From contig OY744472.1 of assembly GCA_963556145.1 (NCBI GenBank), positions 1,240,001 to 1,304,000 on the forward strand: DNA of 64,000 bases, written 5' to 3'. The notes under the pieces were generated by a model that did no database searches, had not been told where the DNA came from, and saw nothing but the letters and a program-made list of their open reading frames with translations. This DNA is from Hygrocybe punicea. Taxonomy: Eukaryota > Basidiomycota > Agaricomycetes > Agaricales > Hygrophoraceae. Positions 23,678 to 35,047 of this stretch are shown here, one piece after another (within the stretch, counting starts at the first letter, position 1; every line of letters starts with the position of its first letter). The translations under genes were made by a program, and so were the position numbers.

Positions 23678-23679
23678 GT

Positions 23680-24308
23680 TGTGACGGCGAGTTCTGTTGT
23701 AGACCCGGAATAGGAACCTACTGAAAGGGTGATCAGCTAAGAAGTGATCAGAGGAGTAAAGTCTTTCTAAGGTGTCTAGTCAATCCAACCCGAATCCAGG
23801 GTTCCAGATCAGAGGGGGAGTGAAGGGAGTGGAGTACGAAGACTAATATGGGTGATACGAATAGTGGACTAAGAAATAGAACTGAAGGGGAGTGATAACC
23901 TGTATTTTCTATATGATGGGATGTAATATGATACGGTGTAATATGATATGATTGTAGTATAAGGGTACATCTTTTATACTACTGGGAGTGATCCTGTGCT
24001 GTAGTAACTATGTACTACAAGCGAAGGCTGTAACTGATAGGAGAGGAGTGGAGCGGAGTATAGGAGGAATGGTGCTATGTACTAAGTAACGGGAAACGAA
24101 GATATATCATATGTAACTATATACGTAGTCATTCCGGGTCGTTAGAGACATCGCATTGCATGTAGGAACGAATCCGGAGGCGGAATCCGGACCGGAATCG
24201 ATGGAGAGGACCGGAATCGGGTGGAATCGACAATACATGAATGGGAATGGACGGGGACGAAGTGGGATATGAAGAGGATTCGGGTCCAGACAGCCCAGAG
24301 CCTCTACA
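23680..24308 (-). repeat. 5' LTR (minus orientation) of the retrotransposon
   Basis: A 629-bp LTR from TGTGACGGCGAG to GCCTCTACA, matching 18699-19894 apart from the nested insertion and a short extra stretch near 23930-23955 (ATGATACGGTGTAATATG). Flanked on its outer side by ACGT. Confidence 0.85.
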
Positions 24309-24500
24309 ACGTGCATCCACTCCAGTGCTCTCAGTGGGCTCAATTATTCACATGCATCTTCATCGATAACTTCTCTTCATCCTTGTACATAACTATGAAG
24401 CCTTGTATCATATTCAAATTCAAAGGTCAGTTGAATTCACAATATTCACCTAAATTGGGAAGTTCAACCAGCATTCAACAGTTCAACCTCTACCTTGACA

Positions 24501-27063
24501 ATGACCACCATGGTTCAAGGGAAGGCCATTCCAGTCATTCTTCATTGGATAATTATCTGGCTTGGAACCACGATGGCGGAAGAAGACATTGCAATGTACA
24601 CTGACATCTCTGTTCGTTCTGTTCGAACGATTCTTGCATATTTCAAGCACACTGGCCATGTCAAACCCCCCATGGATGGAAGGCCACAAGTACACTGACT
24701 TCTTTGTAATTATGATGTTGAGGTATGTGGATTTCTTTGACTGCTCCTTCTCTGATACATTGCAATATGTATATGAATTGAAGGTTGAACGAGTGCCCTG
24801 ATCTTTATCTTGATGAACTGTGAATGGAGCTCCAGGAAACATGTGGAACCTCAGTATCTATTTCAACAATATGGAGAACCCTTGTGAAGGGCAGTTATAC
24901 AATGAAAAAGGTACACATTACTTGCAATTTCACAATTATTCTACTCATTGAATTCTAGCTCACTCGTACTGCTATTGAATGAAGTGAAGAGAAATGTAGC
25001 AATTTTGCTGCCCGCATAGGCACCTATGATGCCACACAATTGGTGTTTGTTGATGAAAGTGCAGTGGACCACCGCACAACCTATCGGGGAAGGGCTTGGG
25101 CACAAAGCGACGGACAAAGTATTCTTTTGTCGTGGACACCAGTATTTTCTCTTGCAGCTGACTCCTATACTCATCTAACACTGCATTTGTCTAGGTTCTC
25201 TGTTCTACCAGCTTTAGCGCTTGAAGATGGTATCATTCATTGTGAAATCATTTAGGGTGCTTTCGACACGAACATTTTCTATTCATTTATCAACCATCTG
25301 CTTGATGAAATGCAACCATTCCCTGCCTCAAAGTCAGTAATTGTTATGGACAACTGCCACATCCACAAGCACCCCGAAATTTTGAACCTCATCGAATCTC
25401 GGTAAGATCTCAAGTTCTTATTACCTTTTATTTTTCAACCCCTCATGCCATCTTTTAGAGGTATGCAATGTGAATTTTTGCTGCCATACTCACCCAACTA
25501 TAATCCAATTGAACTTGCCTTCTCTGCCATGAAATATTCCCTCCGCCACAACAGTGACTATATCCGGTGTCATGACCCCAAATGGTTTTGGGTGTAATGT
25601 CATGGGTTTACCATCAGACCACGGACTTAGATATTTAAGTGCAACACTATGGATGCACACCTACACTCATTAGTACCCATTCTATGCCTTTCCACATTAT
25701 GCATGCTAGTGAACAGACACAAATAGCATATATGCTTACCTTTATATCATTTATTATGGTTTCACTAGCAATGCCCAGACCTAGCTGTTTATGTATGGTG
25801 CACAGAGGCACATCCCCCACTCATTAGTATTTATTATATATTTCTCTGTATTGCGCGTGCAAGGAGACAAGCCCAACTAGCATTCTTACCTATATTAGCA
25901 GTAATGGATTGATTACAAATCTTGTTACTTGTATTGATCAAAAGCGGCTCAGCTAGATAATGGGAAATGATTAGATAAGATGTGAACAAGAGGATGATAA
26001 GATAATGATAAGATAGGATGCATCAGAGAGTGATTGTGATAGTTTGCTTACATAAAGACAATGGACGTCTATTGTTCTGAGCAGTCCTTTGTTCTAAACA
26101 GTCCAAATGAAGATAGAACCCATTGTTCACAGCCTCTTTGATGCCATTCATTGTTCTCATGACTCAGTCCCATTGTTCTCACTTTCCCATTGTTCTCAGT
26201 CCCCCATTGTTCTCCAACAGTATAAATAGGGCCCCAAATTCCAATAGTCAGTAGGATTTCCCCCTCACCACTCAGTAGTCACTCTTAGTTGGGTTCACAC
26301 AGTGTGATCCCTTCTATTAGTACTAGTAGTTACTCATTGTAGTAGCTAGTGCTTGCAATCCAGTCTAGTTCACTCTTATTCTATCATTCTCCGAGTTCCC
26401 CTTGTCATTAAGGAGAATTCACTCAGTTCACTCAGTTCAATCAGTTCATTAGTCAGCATTAGTCAGCATTAGTCAGCTAGATACATTTCTAAGGTTAAGG
26501 TTTCATCCTAAACAAAAAAGAGTATTCAAAAGGTATTAAAGATATCCCTGAACTAGTAGCCAATGTGCGTTTGAAGCTTCGGATTTAAGTCAGATATTAT
26601 AATACCCAGAGATACTCTTGATTGAATAGGCCCTGTAGCCAAAACTGTCCATACTCAACTGGTGAATATTGTTATCAGTATTCATTAGTTCATATTTTTA
26701 TATTCCAGTAGTGAATATTAGTATTTTCAGTACATCACACACCCAATTACTATTCATACCTACTCAAAGTCTCAATTCTTAATTGAAGAGACCTCACTAT
26801 TACATTCTATTGATTCATATAGTACATATACCCACAAACCCCTTCCTGATAGGTTATTTGGATATTAGAAACCCATGAACAACAAGAAGGTACCTGAACA
26901 AAGTCAACTCCAGTAATTCTTGGTGAAACAAACATTCACATAACACCAGATGGCTAGGACAGAACTAAGCTTGATGGATATTTATGGTGTGTTACTCAAG
27001 CCCCTGTATGAGATTAGTCCTTCAGATGTTTTCAGATGGTTTAGGCATTGTGGATATGTGTAG
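24501..27063 (+). pseudogene. Tc1/mariner-like DDE transposase relic split by a solo LTR
   Basis: The N-terminal helix-turn-helix begins at ATG 24501 (IAMYTDISVRSVRTILAYFK). Two introns remain: about 24910-24959 and 25402-25458. Catalytic blocks are VFVDESAVD (about 25045), VIVMDNCHIHKHPEILNLIE (about 25341) and YSPNYNPIELAF (about 25490), giving the DDE triad of the IS630/Tc1 superfamily. The C terminus (FRWFRHCGYV, stop at 27061) lies beyond a 1378-bp solo LTR; removing the LTR and one 4-bp duplication restores the frame. It is inactivated by TGA codons at 24821 and 24982, other stops and a frameshift near 24795. Confidence 0.8.
25568..26945 (+). mobile_element. 1.38-kb solo LTR, copy 1
   Basis: Starts TGTCATGACCCCAA and ends CATTCACATAACA. 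A second copy is at 59544-60949, nearly identical over its length. A TATA-like AGTATAAATAGGG (about 26219) follows several CCATTGTTCTCA repeats, which is promoter-like. The flanks are CCGG on the left and CCAG on the right, a 4-bp target duplication with one CpG transition; the interrupted transposase frame confirms the boundaries. No retrotransposon interior is attached. Orientation is assigned from the TATA position only. Confidence 0.8.
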
Positions 27064-27294
27064 ATCTATTCCTTCTCACCATACATGCTCTTCTTCTGAA
27101 ATATATATGTTGTATTTTGTGACAAAAGTTGAATAATTATTCTTAGGACTTCAGAATAGCCACTCAGATCACCACCATATTGACTGAAAGCTCCTTCTTG
27201 CTAAAAAGACTTGGATACAATTTTGCTGATCTCCACTGCTTACTCAATTGCAACTCCAATTCGTGCTGCGATTTGTCACCTTCAGTCCATGACA
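27064..27294. other. Gene-free spacer
   Basis: Short AT-rich stretch between the transposase stop and the next element; nothing recognised. Confidence 0.4.
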
Positions 27295-27746
27295 TAGTGC
27301 TACCGAAGTTCAGTTCAGTCCAGTTCAGACCCATTTTGGCTGAACTCTGAACTGAACTCCAGGTTCAGTTCAGGATTTTACGTGAACTGAACCTGAACCG
27401 CTATGAACCATTCAGATTTTTTTTTCAGAGCCTGAACCGAGTTCATGAACGGTTTGGACACTTAATTTTCGTATTATCACGCATTTTACCAAAAAAAATT
27501 ACAATATATTACTGTAGCTATCTAATCTATCGCGGGTTTTTTCCCGCAACCTGTACCCGTACCTGTCAGATTGCGGGGCTTAATCCACGGGTCCTCAGCT
27601 GTGACCGGGTGGTGTTTGGCACACCACCATCCTCCTGGTTACCTCGTGGTTGCAGCACTGACGTCAATTGATGGGGCAGTGCACATCTGTGAGGTACGTT
27701 GGTGGTGGATGCACGGTGGCCGTCGTCACAGTCACGCTCGTGGTCA

Positions 27747-27793
<47 letters not shown>

Positions 27794-28674
27794 ATGGTTG
27801 TGTTCATGGTTGTAGTTGTGGTCATGCTAGTGGTCGTCATTGTGGTCACTGTGGTCATTGTGGTGGTCGTTGTTGATGTTGTCGTTGTTGTTGTTGTCAT
27901 ATTTGGAGGGCCGTGGGTTGTCGTTGTCGTAGTGGTGGTGGTGGCCACTGTTGTCACCTTGTCCTCACCACCTGTTGTCCTCATCGGGTGTGTGGTGTTT
28001 GTGTTGTTGGTACTGCTCTCGTCGTCGTTTGTGTAATTAGTAACTAAGAAAAAAAAAAAAAAAAAACATACCTACTGCAATGGGGGTGGGTGCACCANNN
28101 NNNNNNNNNNNNNNNNNNNNNNNNNNNNNNNNNNNNNNNNNNNNNNNNNNNNNNNNNNNNNNNNNNNNNNNNNNNNNNNNNNNNNNNNNNNNNNNNNNNN
28201 NNNNNNNNNNNNNNNNNNNNNNNNNNNNNNNNNNNNNNNNNNNNNNNNNNNNNNNNNNNNNNNNNNNNNNNNNNNNNNNNNNNNNNNNNNNNNNNNNCTG
28301 TCATTGACTTATTAATAAAACAAATAATAATAAAAGTAAAATCTTACCGATTTACCTCAAATGCTTGCGTTCAAGGGTGATTTGTCGGGGTGTTGTTGTG
28401 GCTGAGACTAAACTTTGGTGACTAAAAATGGAAATTTGCTGAAATCGGTATGTGAGGACAACTTTCATGTGAGCAAAATATACATGCCTGCGGACATCAG
28501 TTCAGCAGTTCTGAACTGCTCGTGAACTGTTTAAACAACCTGGGGGTTGCCTGAACCCCGAACTGGACCCGGGGTCCAGTTCGGCCCAAGGTGCTGGACT
28601 GAACCGAACTTCCGGTTCGGTTTGGAGTTCAAACCGGGTTTGGATCAGTTCTGAACCAAACTTTGGCAGCACTA
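27295..28674. mobile_element. Composite hAT-like non-autonomous element
   Basis: The outer ends match as inverted repeats (TAGTGCTRCCRAAGTT), followed inside by GTTCAG/CTGAAC-rich subterminal repeats on both sides. The middle (about 27535-28097) looks like the other hAT-like group: GTACCCG-rich edge, CGTCAATTGA near 27662, a GTGGTC hexamer array (27736-27800) and a minus-strand intron-like piece (GTAGGTATGT, TTACTAAT). So one element probably sits within another. No 8-bp duplication is visible at the outer ends. It includes the assembly gap. Confidence 0.55.
28098..28297. other. Assembly gap (200 N)
   Basis: Exactly 200 undefined bases, a conventional gap of unknown true length, inside a low-complexity element. 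Confidence 0.99.
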
Positions 28675-29099
28675 CAGGGGGGAGCAGCAGCTCCTCCTGG
28701 TTTGTGAGAAAAGGCAACAGAGGACTTGAATAATTCAGCGGCCCCAATTTCTGCATTGGTGGCATGGAGGGCTTGTCCTGCCACTAAAATCAAGATCAAT
28801 CAGTTATTATGATATGGGCAAAAACCTTTTCTCCCTCACATTTTGAGTGTGAAAGTTTGTTAACATACTTCTTTGCATTTGTGATATCGAGCAGAGTTGC
28901 TGGATCAGCAGTATTGGGAGGAGGGATTATGCCTGCAGCATTTGGAGGCGAGATGAGCATCATGGTGGTGGTGATGAAATGACAGTAATTTGGGGTGTGT
29001 GGGTATGCAAACATACCTTTGCCCTTTGCCCAGTGTTCAATCTCACAGTGTTTGATCTCAAAGAGGACCTACATGGTTGGGCTATATTAGTTTTTTCAA
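28675..29099. other. Gene-free spacer
   Basis: No defensible gene or terminus between the composite element and the next gene relic. Confidence 0.4.
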
Positions 29100-31019
29100 A
29101 TGCTGCTGCTAAATTCTGGATTGTACTCACAGCCATTCCTCTACCATGGGCCAAGGGGCTGTAAAAAACGAAAAGAAGCCATCAAAGCAAAAAAGAAAGC
29201 CCTTGTCAAAGTGTCAGCAGCTGCAGCGAATGACCACCAAATTCTCACCCCAGATCCCTCTACTGATGATGCATCTCTGGACTCACCTATTGACAGAGTT
29301 GGCCTTCAAACAGCCCCTGTGTTACCTATCACAAAAGGGGCAGCTCGTTCTGCCAGTCATGTGTCAAATAAGCCATCTGACTCTGGCACTTTTTTGAAGT
29401 CAGCTATCTCGACATCTACTTCTGAAGTAGATGACTCTGCTGCATCAATTCCATCATCAGAAAATATGAGACAAACCTTCACTTGGCCTACTTATGCAGC
29501 TTCAAACCCAGTCAGGGCCCTATTTCATCGTATGGCTGTAGACCTCATCAATGAGCAGACTGGGGATGAATTTGAAGCCTCTGATGACATGAACCTGGGT
29601 GAAAAGAAGGAAGACAAACTGGAGTACATGGACAGAGAAATTGAATATTCAGAGGTGGTTGAGGTGGTTGAGGGAATTGAGAATCTTGCAGTGGCTCCCA
29701 CAAAGTTGGTCCACAAGAATACTATGGCCCAACAAAGGAAAAAGACTGCACTGAAGAAAAAGGCCCCAGAGAGTATTCCAACTGGGGATAGTGACAGCGA
29801 TCTTGAGGATGGTGATTGTTTTCATAAAATTTATGTTTTATTTGTTGCTCATTCTATCCCAGACTCATTCACATATACAATTGAGGTCAATGACAGAAGG
29901 CAACAAATTTGGATGGTTGAGGTCTTGAATTCAACAACTACCTGGTTTGGACTTGAGCAAAAATTGGCCAAACTGCTCAATATCTATCCTACATCTCTCC
30001 ACACACAGTACCATTTTAGTACTGACAACAAGCTGTCCCTTCTGCTCAATCACCTCCCAAGTTCACCTGAATACTATGATCGTGCTCCTTCAGCTGCTTG
30101 TGGTTCCTCCAATTCTTTCCAACAGCTGTCGTTCTAAAAAGCAAATGAAACCAGTTTTGGTCCAAATCTTCAATAAAGGTGATGAATCACAGCTCGCTGG
30201 AGACAACAAAGTAAGTACCGCAGTACGTCAACTCTGTATGACTCTTACATTTGAAACAAAGAGTCGTGGTACTGGAAAGTCAACTGGGAAACAGGTGGTC
30301 ATCGATCTGGATAGGCCAAAATTGGATACAGATTGTTATCATGAACAGAAAGTGCAAGCATGTTCCAAGATTATCAATAACTCCCAATGTGATCTCCACA
30401 GCCTTCTGGGCAAGCCTGTTCCATGCTACCACAATCCCCACACTGGCCTCTGTCACCCGATCACAGAGCAGAACATTAATCTATGGGCGACTTTGCACGT
30501 AAGAGTATTTGCATTTACATACCATTCACAAGCTAATTTAGAAACTCTTTGCAGCTCAGGCAACCGAATCAGTATTTCACTGATAAAATCCCTCTAGAAA
30601 TTAATATCACTACCACTACACCTCACACTAGGGGCCAGCATCATCCGACATCCCAGCAACCTCAACCTATGACTCAACCGGTAGTCAACACCAATTTGAT
30701 GCTACCCATTCCCAATCCTCTCCCAAACCCAACCACTTGGGTTGAGTATCCACTTATATCAACCTGGCTTGATTACTGTGATAATTGTTCTGACCGTGCT
30801 GGTGAAGATTTCATCAGACTTCTGCCAAAATTCAATGAAGAAGGTTTTCATCGACTTCACCAACTTACAGGGGATCGGATCAGTGTGGAGAAGCTTGCAG
30901 AATGGATCAGCATTGGACAAGGGACAGCAGACTTGCTTATTTGCTATGCTGAAGAAGATGCGGCACTTATCATGGCAGGGTCCCCTTTGATTGCCACACC
31001 AGGAGCAGGCAAGGTTTAA
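29100..31019 (+). pseudogene. Relic of a basidiomycete multi-copy gene with SAM-like C terminus
   Basis: A long plus-strand frame (29100-30137) encodes a Lys/Ser-rich leader, an acidic stretch and then a ubiquitin-like-looking segment (TTTWFGLEQKLAKLL, QYHFSTDNK). Near 30060-30115 the coding frame shifts by one to continue as NSCRSKKQMKPVLVQIFNKG and CHPITEQNINLWATLH. A good intron (30499-30554, GTAAGA...GCAG, phase 0) joins a Pro-rich linker and a C-terminal helical domain (EDFIRLLPKFNEEGFHRLHQ, then IGQGTADLLICYAEED) resembling a SAM fold. A similar architecture recurs in many mushroom hypothetical proteins, as far as I remember; function unknown. The frameshift makes this copy a probable pseudogene. 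Confidence 0.5.
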
Positions 31020-32350
31020 ATCAAGGAATACTGGGTTTCACTTTACATATCTACGACTATCTCATTGCAACAGGTTTTGCGACGCCATTTGATAACAGAA
31101 TCAAGGAATATAAAGAGTTTTGCACATTGTTCAAAAGACCCTAAAGCCTAGAGTTACGAGTCCCTATAAGGGAATCGTTCTATACGGTGGATTTTTCAAC
31201 TCAGGGTCAGACTCTAATTTGCCAAGCCGTGGGAACAATTGTTGCAAACTGTGGGAACAATTTTGAAGCCCTGTGAATAAATTTGAAACCGTGTGACTGC
31301 TGACTTTGTAACTGTGAGAATTTGTTGTCTCAAATGAGCAAGAACAATAAGGTCACCAGATCAAAGGTGCCAAGTTGGGAAAGTGTAGTCCACTGCTAAG
31401 TCGACTTCATGACAATAATCGTATTCTTTGTTGGTGTAATGTGCATTATGACATATGGATGAGTTGAAAACCTGTCTGAACAGTACTGAGAGTTCTGTAT
31501 TGTCCAACTAGTATCCCTGCTGTATTCTGAGGAATTGCCAGTGCAATATAGACTGAATGAACCAGATATGATATCTTTGTTTACAGATACATATAACAGC
31601 TATGTACATTGGAATCACAAGGAACAGGTTTAACACTGGTTTAACCAGCGGGTTCATCATTTTTCGGCACAAAGTGTTTTGCAGATGTCCCTACCTGAAT
31701 CCAGGGCATTGCAATTGCACAAATAATAGCAGAAATAAAAGTCTGGACAGTTGTTGGATGTGCATTATGTGCCATATTTGACATCCCATATTGAAGCAGA
31801 GAAAGTGCAAGCAGAGCTATCAACATTGAGAAACTATGGAGTTCACACATTGGTACCCCAGATGCTGTTTCAATGTATTCATTGAATGGGCTCATAAGGG
31901 TGAGGTGTATAATTTGTTGATGTTTCATCAAAGGACACGAAAATAGTACAATAAATGCAGTCAACTGCATAATGATTCGAGATCCAGACACAAGGACAAG
32001 GAACATAATTAGTTCAAGAGAAGCTCCAATCATGCCAGAACAAAATAATATGATTGGAAAGCAATTATTAAATAGCAAAGCATCATATTTATGGCAGGAT
32101 GGGAAGAAGTGAAGGTTGGGCCAAGATACAATCCAATGGTATCAATGCAGGAACATAGCAACATAGGCTTCTCAGTACAGCAGTGAATTTCGTCATCAAT
32201 TTAGATATAAAGGAGTAAATATGCTTGTTGTACCTGCAGATTTCGTCCAGTTAATATGACACGTCTTTGAACAAAAGGTTATGCATCACATATGCGAAGT
32301 AAAGGTAGTTTGATTGAATTTGTACAATGAATTGTAATTCAGTTTCATGG
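31020..32350. other. Stretch without a confident gene
   Basis: Contains the minus-strand hydrophobic frame listed separately (31641-32078); otherwise no gene, RNA or element end recognised. Confidence 0.4.
31641..32078 (-). CDS. Possible small membrane protein or exon
   Basis: A 145-residue minus-strand frame with about four hydrophobic segments (near residues 5-20, 22-48, 85-100 and 112-128), separated by polar turns, ending in a charged tail. Composition is that of a multi-pass membrane protein rather than simple repeat. No family recognised. It may be one exon of a larger gene or chance. Confidence 0.3.
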   Translation of the reverse strand: MLFNNCFPIILFCSGMIGASLELIMFLVLVSGSRIIMQLTAFIVLFSCPLMKHQQIIHLTLMSPFNEYIETASGVPMCELHSFSMLIALLALSLLQYGMSNMAHNAHPTTVQTFISAIICAIAMPWIQVGTSAKHFVPKNDEPAG

Positions 32351-32356
32351 ACCACA

Positions 32357-32417
32357 AACCGAACATATTGGACATGTTCGGTGTGTTCGGTCAATGTGTT
32401 CGGTCAATATGTTCAGG
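32357..32417. repeat. Short array of GTTCGGT motifs
   Basis: Within 61 bases: ACCGAACATA, ATGTTCGGTGTGTTCGGT, GTGTTCGGT and ATGTTCAGG. The same motif dominates the tandem array at 40076-40420, on the other side of the three genes at 33.1-39.8 kb. See findings. Confidence 0.6.
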
Positions 32418-32554
32418 TTACTATTGTCATATGTGATCAGTACACATTGAACATTGGATATAGTTAGCTATCCAGTGGTGATACAAAGAGAATATGCAAA
32501 CATTAAATCTGGATTATAGGTAGATAATGGATTTTCAATAGCTCATTCTCATCT

Positions 32555-33091
32555 TTTCAGCAAAAAGGCACATTGAGAAATTTGGACTTGGTAGAATTTT
32601 GGGTGCTGTGTTTTGTATCTCATGAAATACTGCTTGGATCAAGATGGTTATACAGTTTATGATTCTGGTTGTATTTCGAGCCTAGTGACAGACAAACATA
32701 GTACAGATGCAATGACGGCTCAAAGGACAAAAATAGAGAAGAATATGGTATATGTACTTCTAGGCCTTGAAAAGATGAACAACCTTCTCCCTCCAGTCTT
32801 CTTCATATGAGCTCTTTCGATGTCATAATTTGACAGTATCATTTTGGGCGTCAAAAAGTACTGGTCTACCTTTTATTTCATCAACAACTCACTATATCCT
32901 AAATATTGTTCAAATGTAATTACAGGCGTAGATAGTCCTCAAGACATAGTACAACTTCCCTGTATAACCATCTTAATCCAAATAGTATTTCATGAGATAC
33001 AAAACACAGCACCCAAAATTCTACCAAGTCCAAATTTCTCAATCGATTCAAAAAGGTGCAGTTGCTGCCATCAGATAGCAAAACAGCTGTA
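32555..33091. mobile_element. Fold-back element, family FB copy 3 (left arm mostly deleted)
   Basis: The right arm is complete and ends AACAGCTGTA at 33091. The left arm keeps only about 105 bases (to about 32660) and lacks the outer end and the arm interior. Sequence matches the other FB copies (for example CCATAATTTGACA-type and GGTATATGTACTTCTAG blocks). It ends 38 bases beyond the stop codon of the next gene. Confidence 0.75.
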
Positions 33092-33129
33092 ACATATCAA
33101 CGGGTTGAGTACACATACAATATTATACA

Positions 33130-34385
33130 TTAGCATCGGTCTATATTCATATTATAGAAGCGTTGCCTTGTTTCCACAACACCCTCTGCATCATTACCCT
33201 CTTCCACATACCCAACATGCCGTTTGATGGCTATTCTGGGCTGTGTAGTTGGTGTAGGCAAAGCTGTCTTGTTGCGAATCATAGTTGCTTCCTGAGAATA
33301 TACATCAGTATTCGTTTAATTCTTGATGTATTAAAGTGTTACCTCTGTGAAGTCACTGTCTACTAGTGCCAATGACCGTAGATTCAGAATCATCTTGAAT
33401 TTATCCTTCTTTACCGGAACTGCCGATATTGTAAACTGAACCTCCACTATATCACCGATTCTAAAGCAAGTTGGGTTTGTTGGAATGAAGCTAATAAATA
33501 TTTCCATCAGTAGGGATGTGATCCCAATTCATCGTCACTCACCAATGTCGATTTCTATCAGACTTCAACTTGTAATAAAGTACGCAATTGTCCTGGCCAT
33601 GAAAGTAGCGGGAATTCGCAAGTGAGGTTAATATGCCTTTTGGATCGATGACATACTCGAATGGAATGTGAGAGGAAGTGTTGTCATGTCGGCGATCAGT
33701 GAAATATCGGGTTCCTATTGCGAGTGCCATGTAATCCATGTATGTAGAAGGCGTAAAAGCTTGCATTGCTTTGTCAGGAAATTGACGAGCCAGTTTCTGG
33801 TGCAGAATCCGAAGGTTATCGATATAGGATTGAAAGCCCGTTGTATCAAGGCCAGTTACGACTATGCTTTGACGTATGAAGGGCGTTCGGCGTTCTGGTT
33901 GACTATTGCAGTGATTCATCAGAATGGTATTCAAGGAATTGATACGAATTTAGCACATACCTGGTTGTTATGGGTGGAAGATCTTTCGCCACCAAAATCG
34001 CTTGCAAACTTAATACCAATTCTTGATGTTCGGATTCATCATTGGTTGGAAGTGTAAACTTCCAGCAATTTGGAGAGTCAACATGCACAATATTGACATT
34101 TGCAATCTGGCAATGTGGTCAATATGATATACCTTTTCAAATCCAATGACTTACGTTTGTGGCCTTCGCAAGCTGACTTTCATCATCGTCTAAGCGTGCA
34201 GATATGATTTCCTGCAGATGTTCAGCTGTCAATTTGGTGTCAAATACTAGCCAGTATATATATGGTGGATATTGCTAACATACACCCTTGAAGTTGTAAT
34301 AGTTGTCCATCACGTACAAAGCAGTGGTGAGATGTATATTGCGTGGCACAATTTCGTCCACTTCATGGATTATATCTTCCGCCAT
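33130..34385 (-). CDS. Intron-rich gene A, unknown protein (335 aa)
   Basis: Complement of exons 33130-33291, 33343-33490, 33543-33902, 33961-34106, 34155-34246 and 34286-34385. All five introns are 38-58 bp with GT...AG ends and phases agree, giving 1008 coding bases from ATG 34385 to TAA 33130. The start was chosen because the frame opens with MAEDIIHEVDEIV and runs without a stop through all joins. The middle has TPSTYMDYMALAIGTRYF and HIPFEYVIDPKGI; the last third (RIGDIVEVQFTIS, KMILNLRSLALV) alternates beta-prone and polar residues and could be an OB-like barrel, which is speculative. No known domain recognised. The first intron (39 bp) is unusually short. Its 5' end faces gene B (663 bp apart). 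Confidence 0.65.
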
Positions 34386-35047
34386 CACCGATCATATCCA
34401 TATTGGCTTTTGATGTCCATGTGATGATAGCTTTCAGGATCCGTTTTGCTTTTGTTTTTGTATTGCATTCTTCAATATTGAAGTTTGCGTCATTTTGCAT
34501 AATACGGATCCTTTCCATGTCTTTCAAATGCACCACATAATGTTGGTTGTCAGCTGTCTGGTTTGGATATGGTATAGTCAAGCATGTACTCCAGCTTTTC
34601 CGCATTAATTCTGCATCACAGTATATGTGTGCACAGCATTAAAATTAGCCCCTATCCATTATGCATCAATATCTGTTAGTATACCCCATGTTTCTTAATT
34701 TGGCATTATGCATTTTTGTTTTATGAATACCCCTTTTTGTTTAGTCTCCATTCCTAACTTTAATTGAATTTGTCAACAATTCATGAAATCTACCAGTATA
34801 AACTTGTGGCGAATATCATGTGGACAGTCATCCATTTTTCATGCATACCTTTGCGCTTTGCATGGAGTACATGGCCCAAGAAGCCTCGTTTGGTATATGA
34901 GCATGTGCCAATGGTGGATCCTCTGATGTTATTGTTGAAGTTTTGGATTCACCGATTCATCTTAAATTCATAGCTTATTGTTTTTGAGTGATTTAAAGCG
35001 TGAGTGGAGATGATATCCACTATTCCATCAACTTTTACCGCTCTCCA

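Larger units (their letters stand above)
18699..24308 (-). mobile_element. Non-autonomous LTR retrotransposon with gag-like and antisense genes
   Basis: Complete element flanked by 4-bp ACGT duplications (18695-18698 and 24309-24312). The left LTR is 18699-19894 (enlarged by a nested solo LTR) and the right LTR 23680-24308; both have TG...CA-type ends. In the minus orientation the right LTR is the 5' LTR, followed two bases later by a primer-binding site (TGGAGCCCACCGCG) and a gag-like gene (23496-22027). There is no protease, reverse transcriptase or integrase in the 3.8-kb interior. Instead, the distal half carries a spliced gene on the opposite strand. It must therefore have moved with enzymes supplied by another element. 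Confidence 0.8.

Noticed and set aside
27571..28036. Thr-rich, Val-rich and Gly/Arg-rich frames
   Set aside because: Translations of the GTGGTC array in three frames.
28044..28380. Frames across undefined bases
   Set aside because: They run through the 200-N gap.
34363..34605. 80-residue minus-strand frame upstream of gene A
   Set aside because: Overlaps the gene A start in another frame and cannot be joined in phase; gene A opens at 34385.
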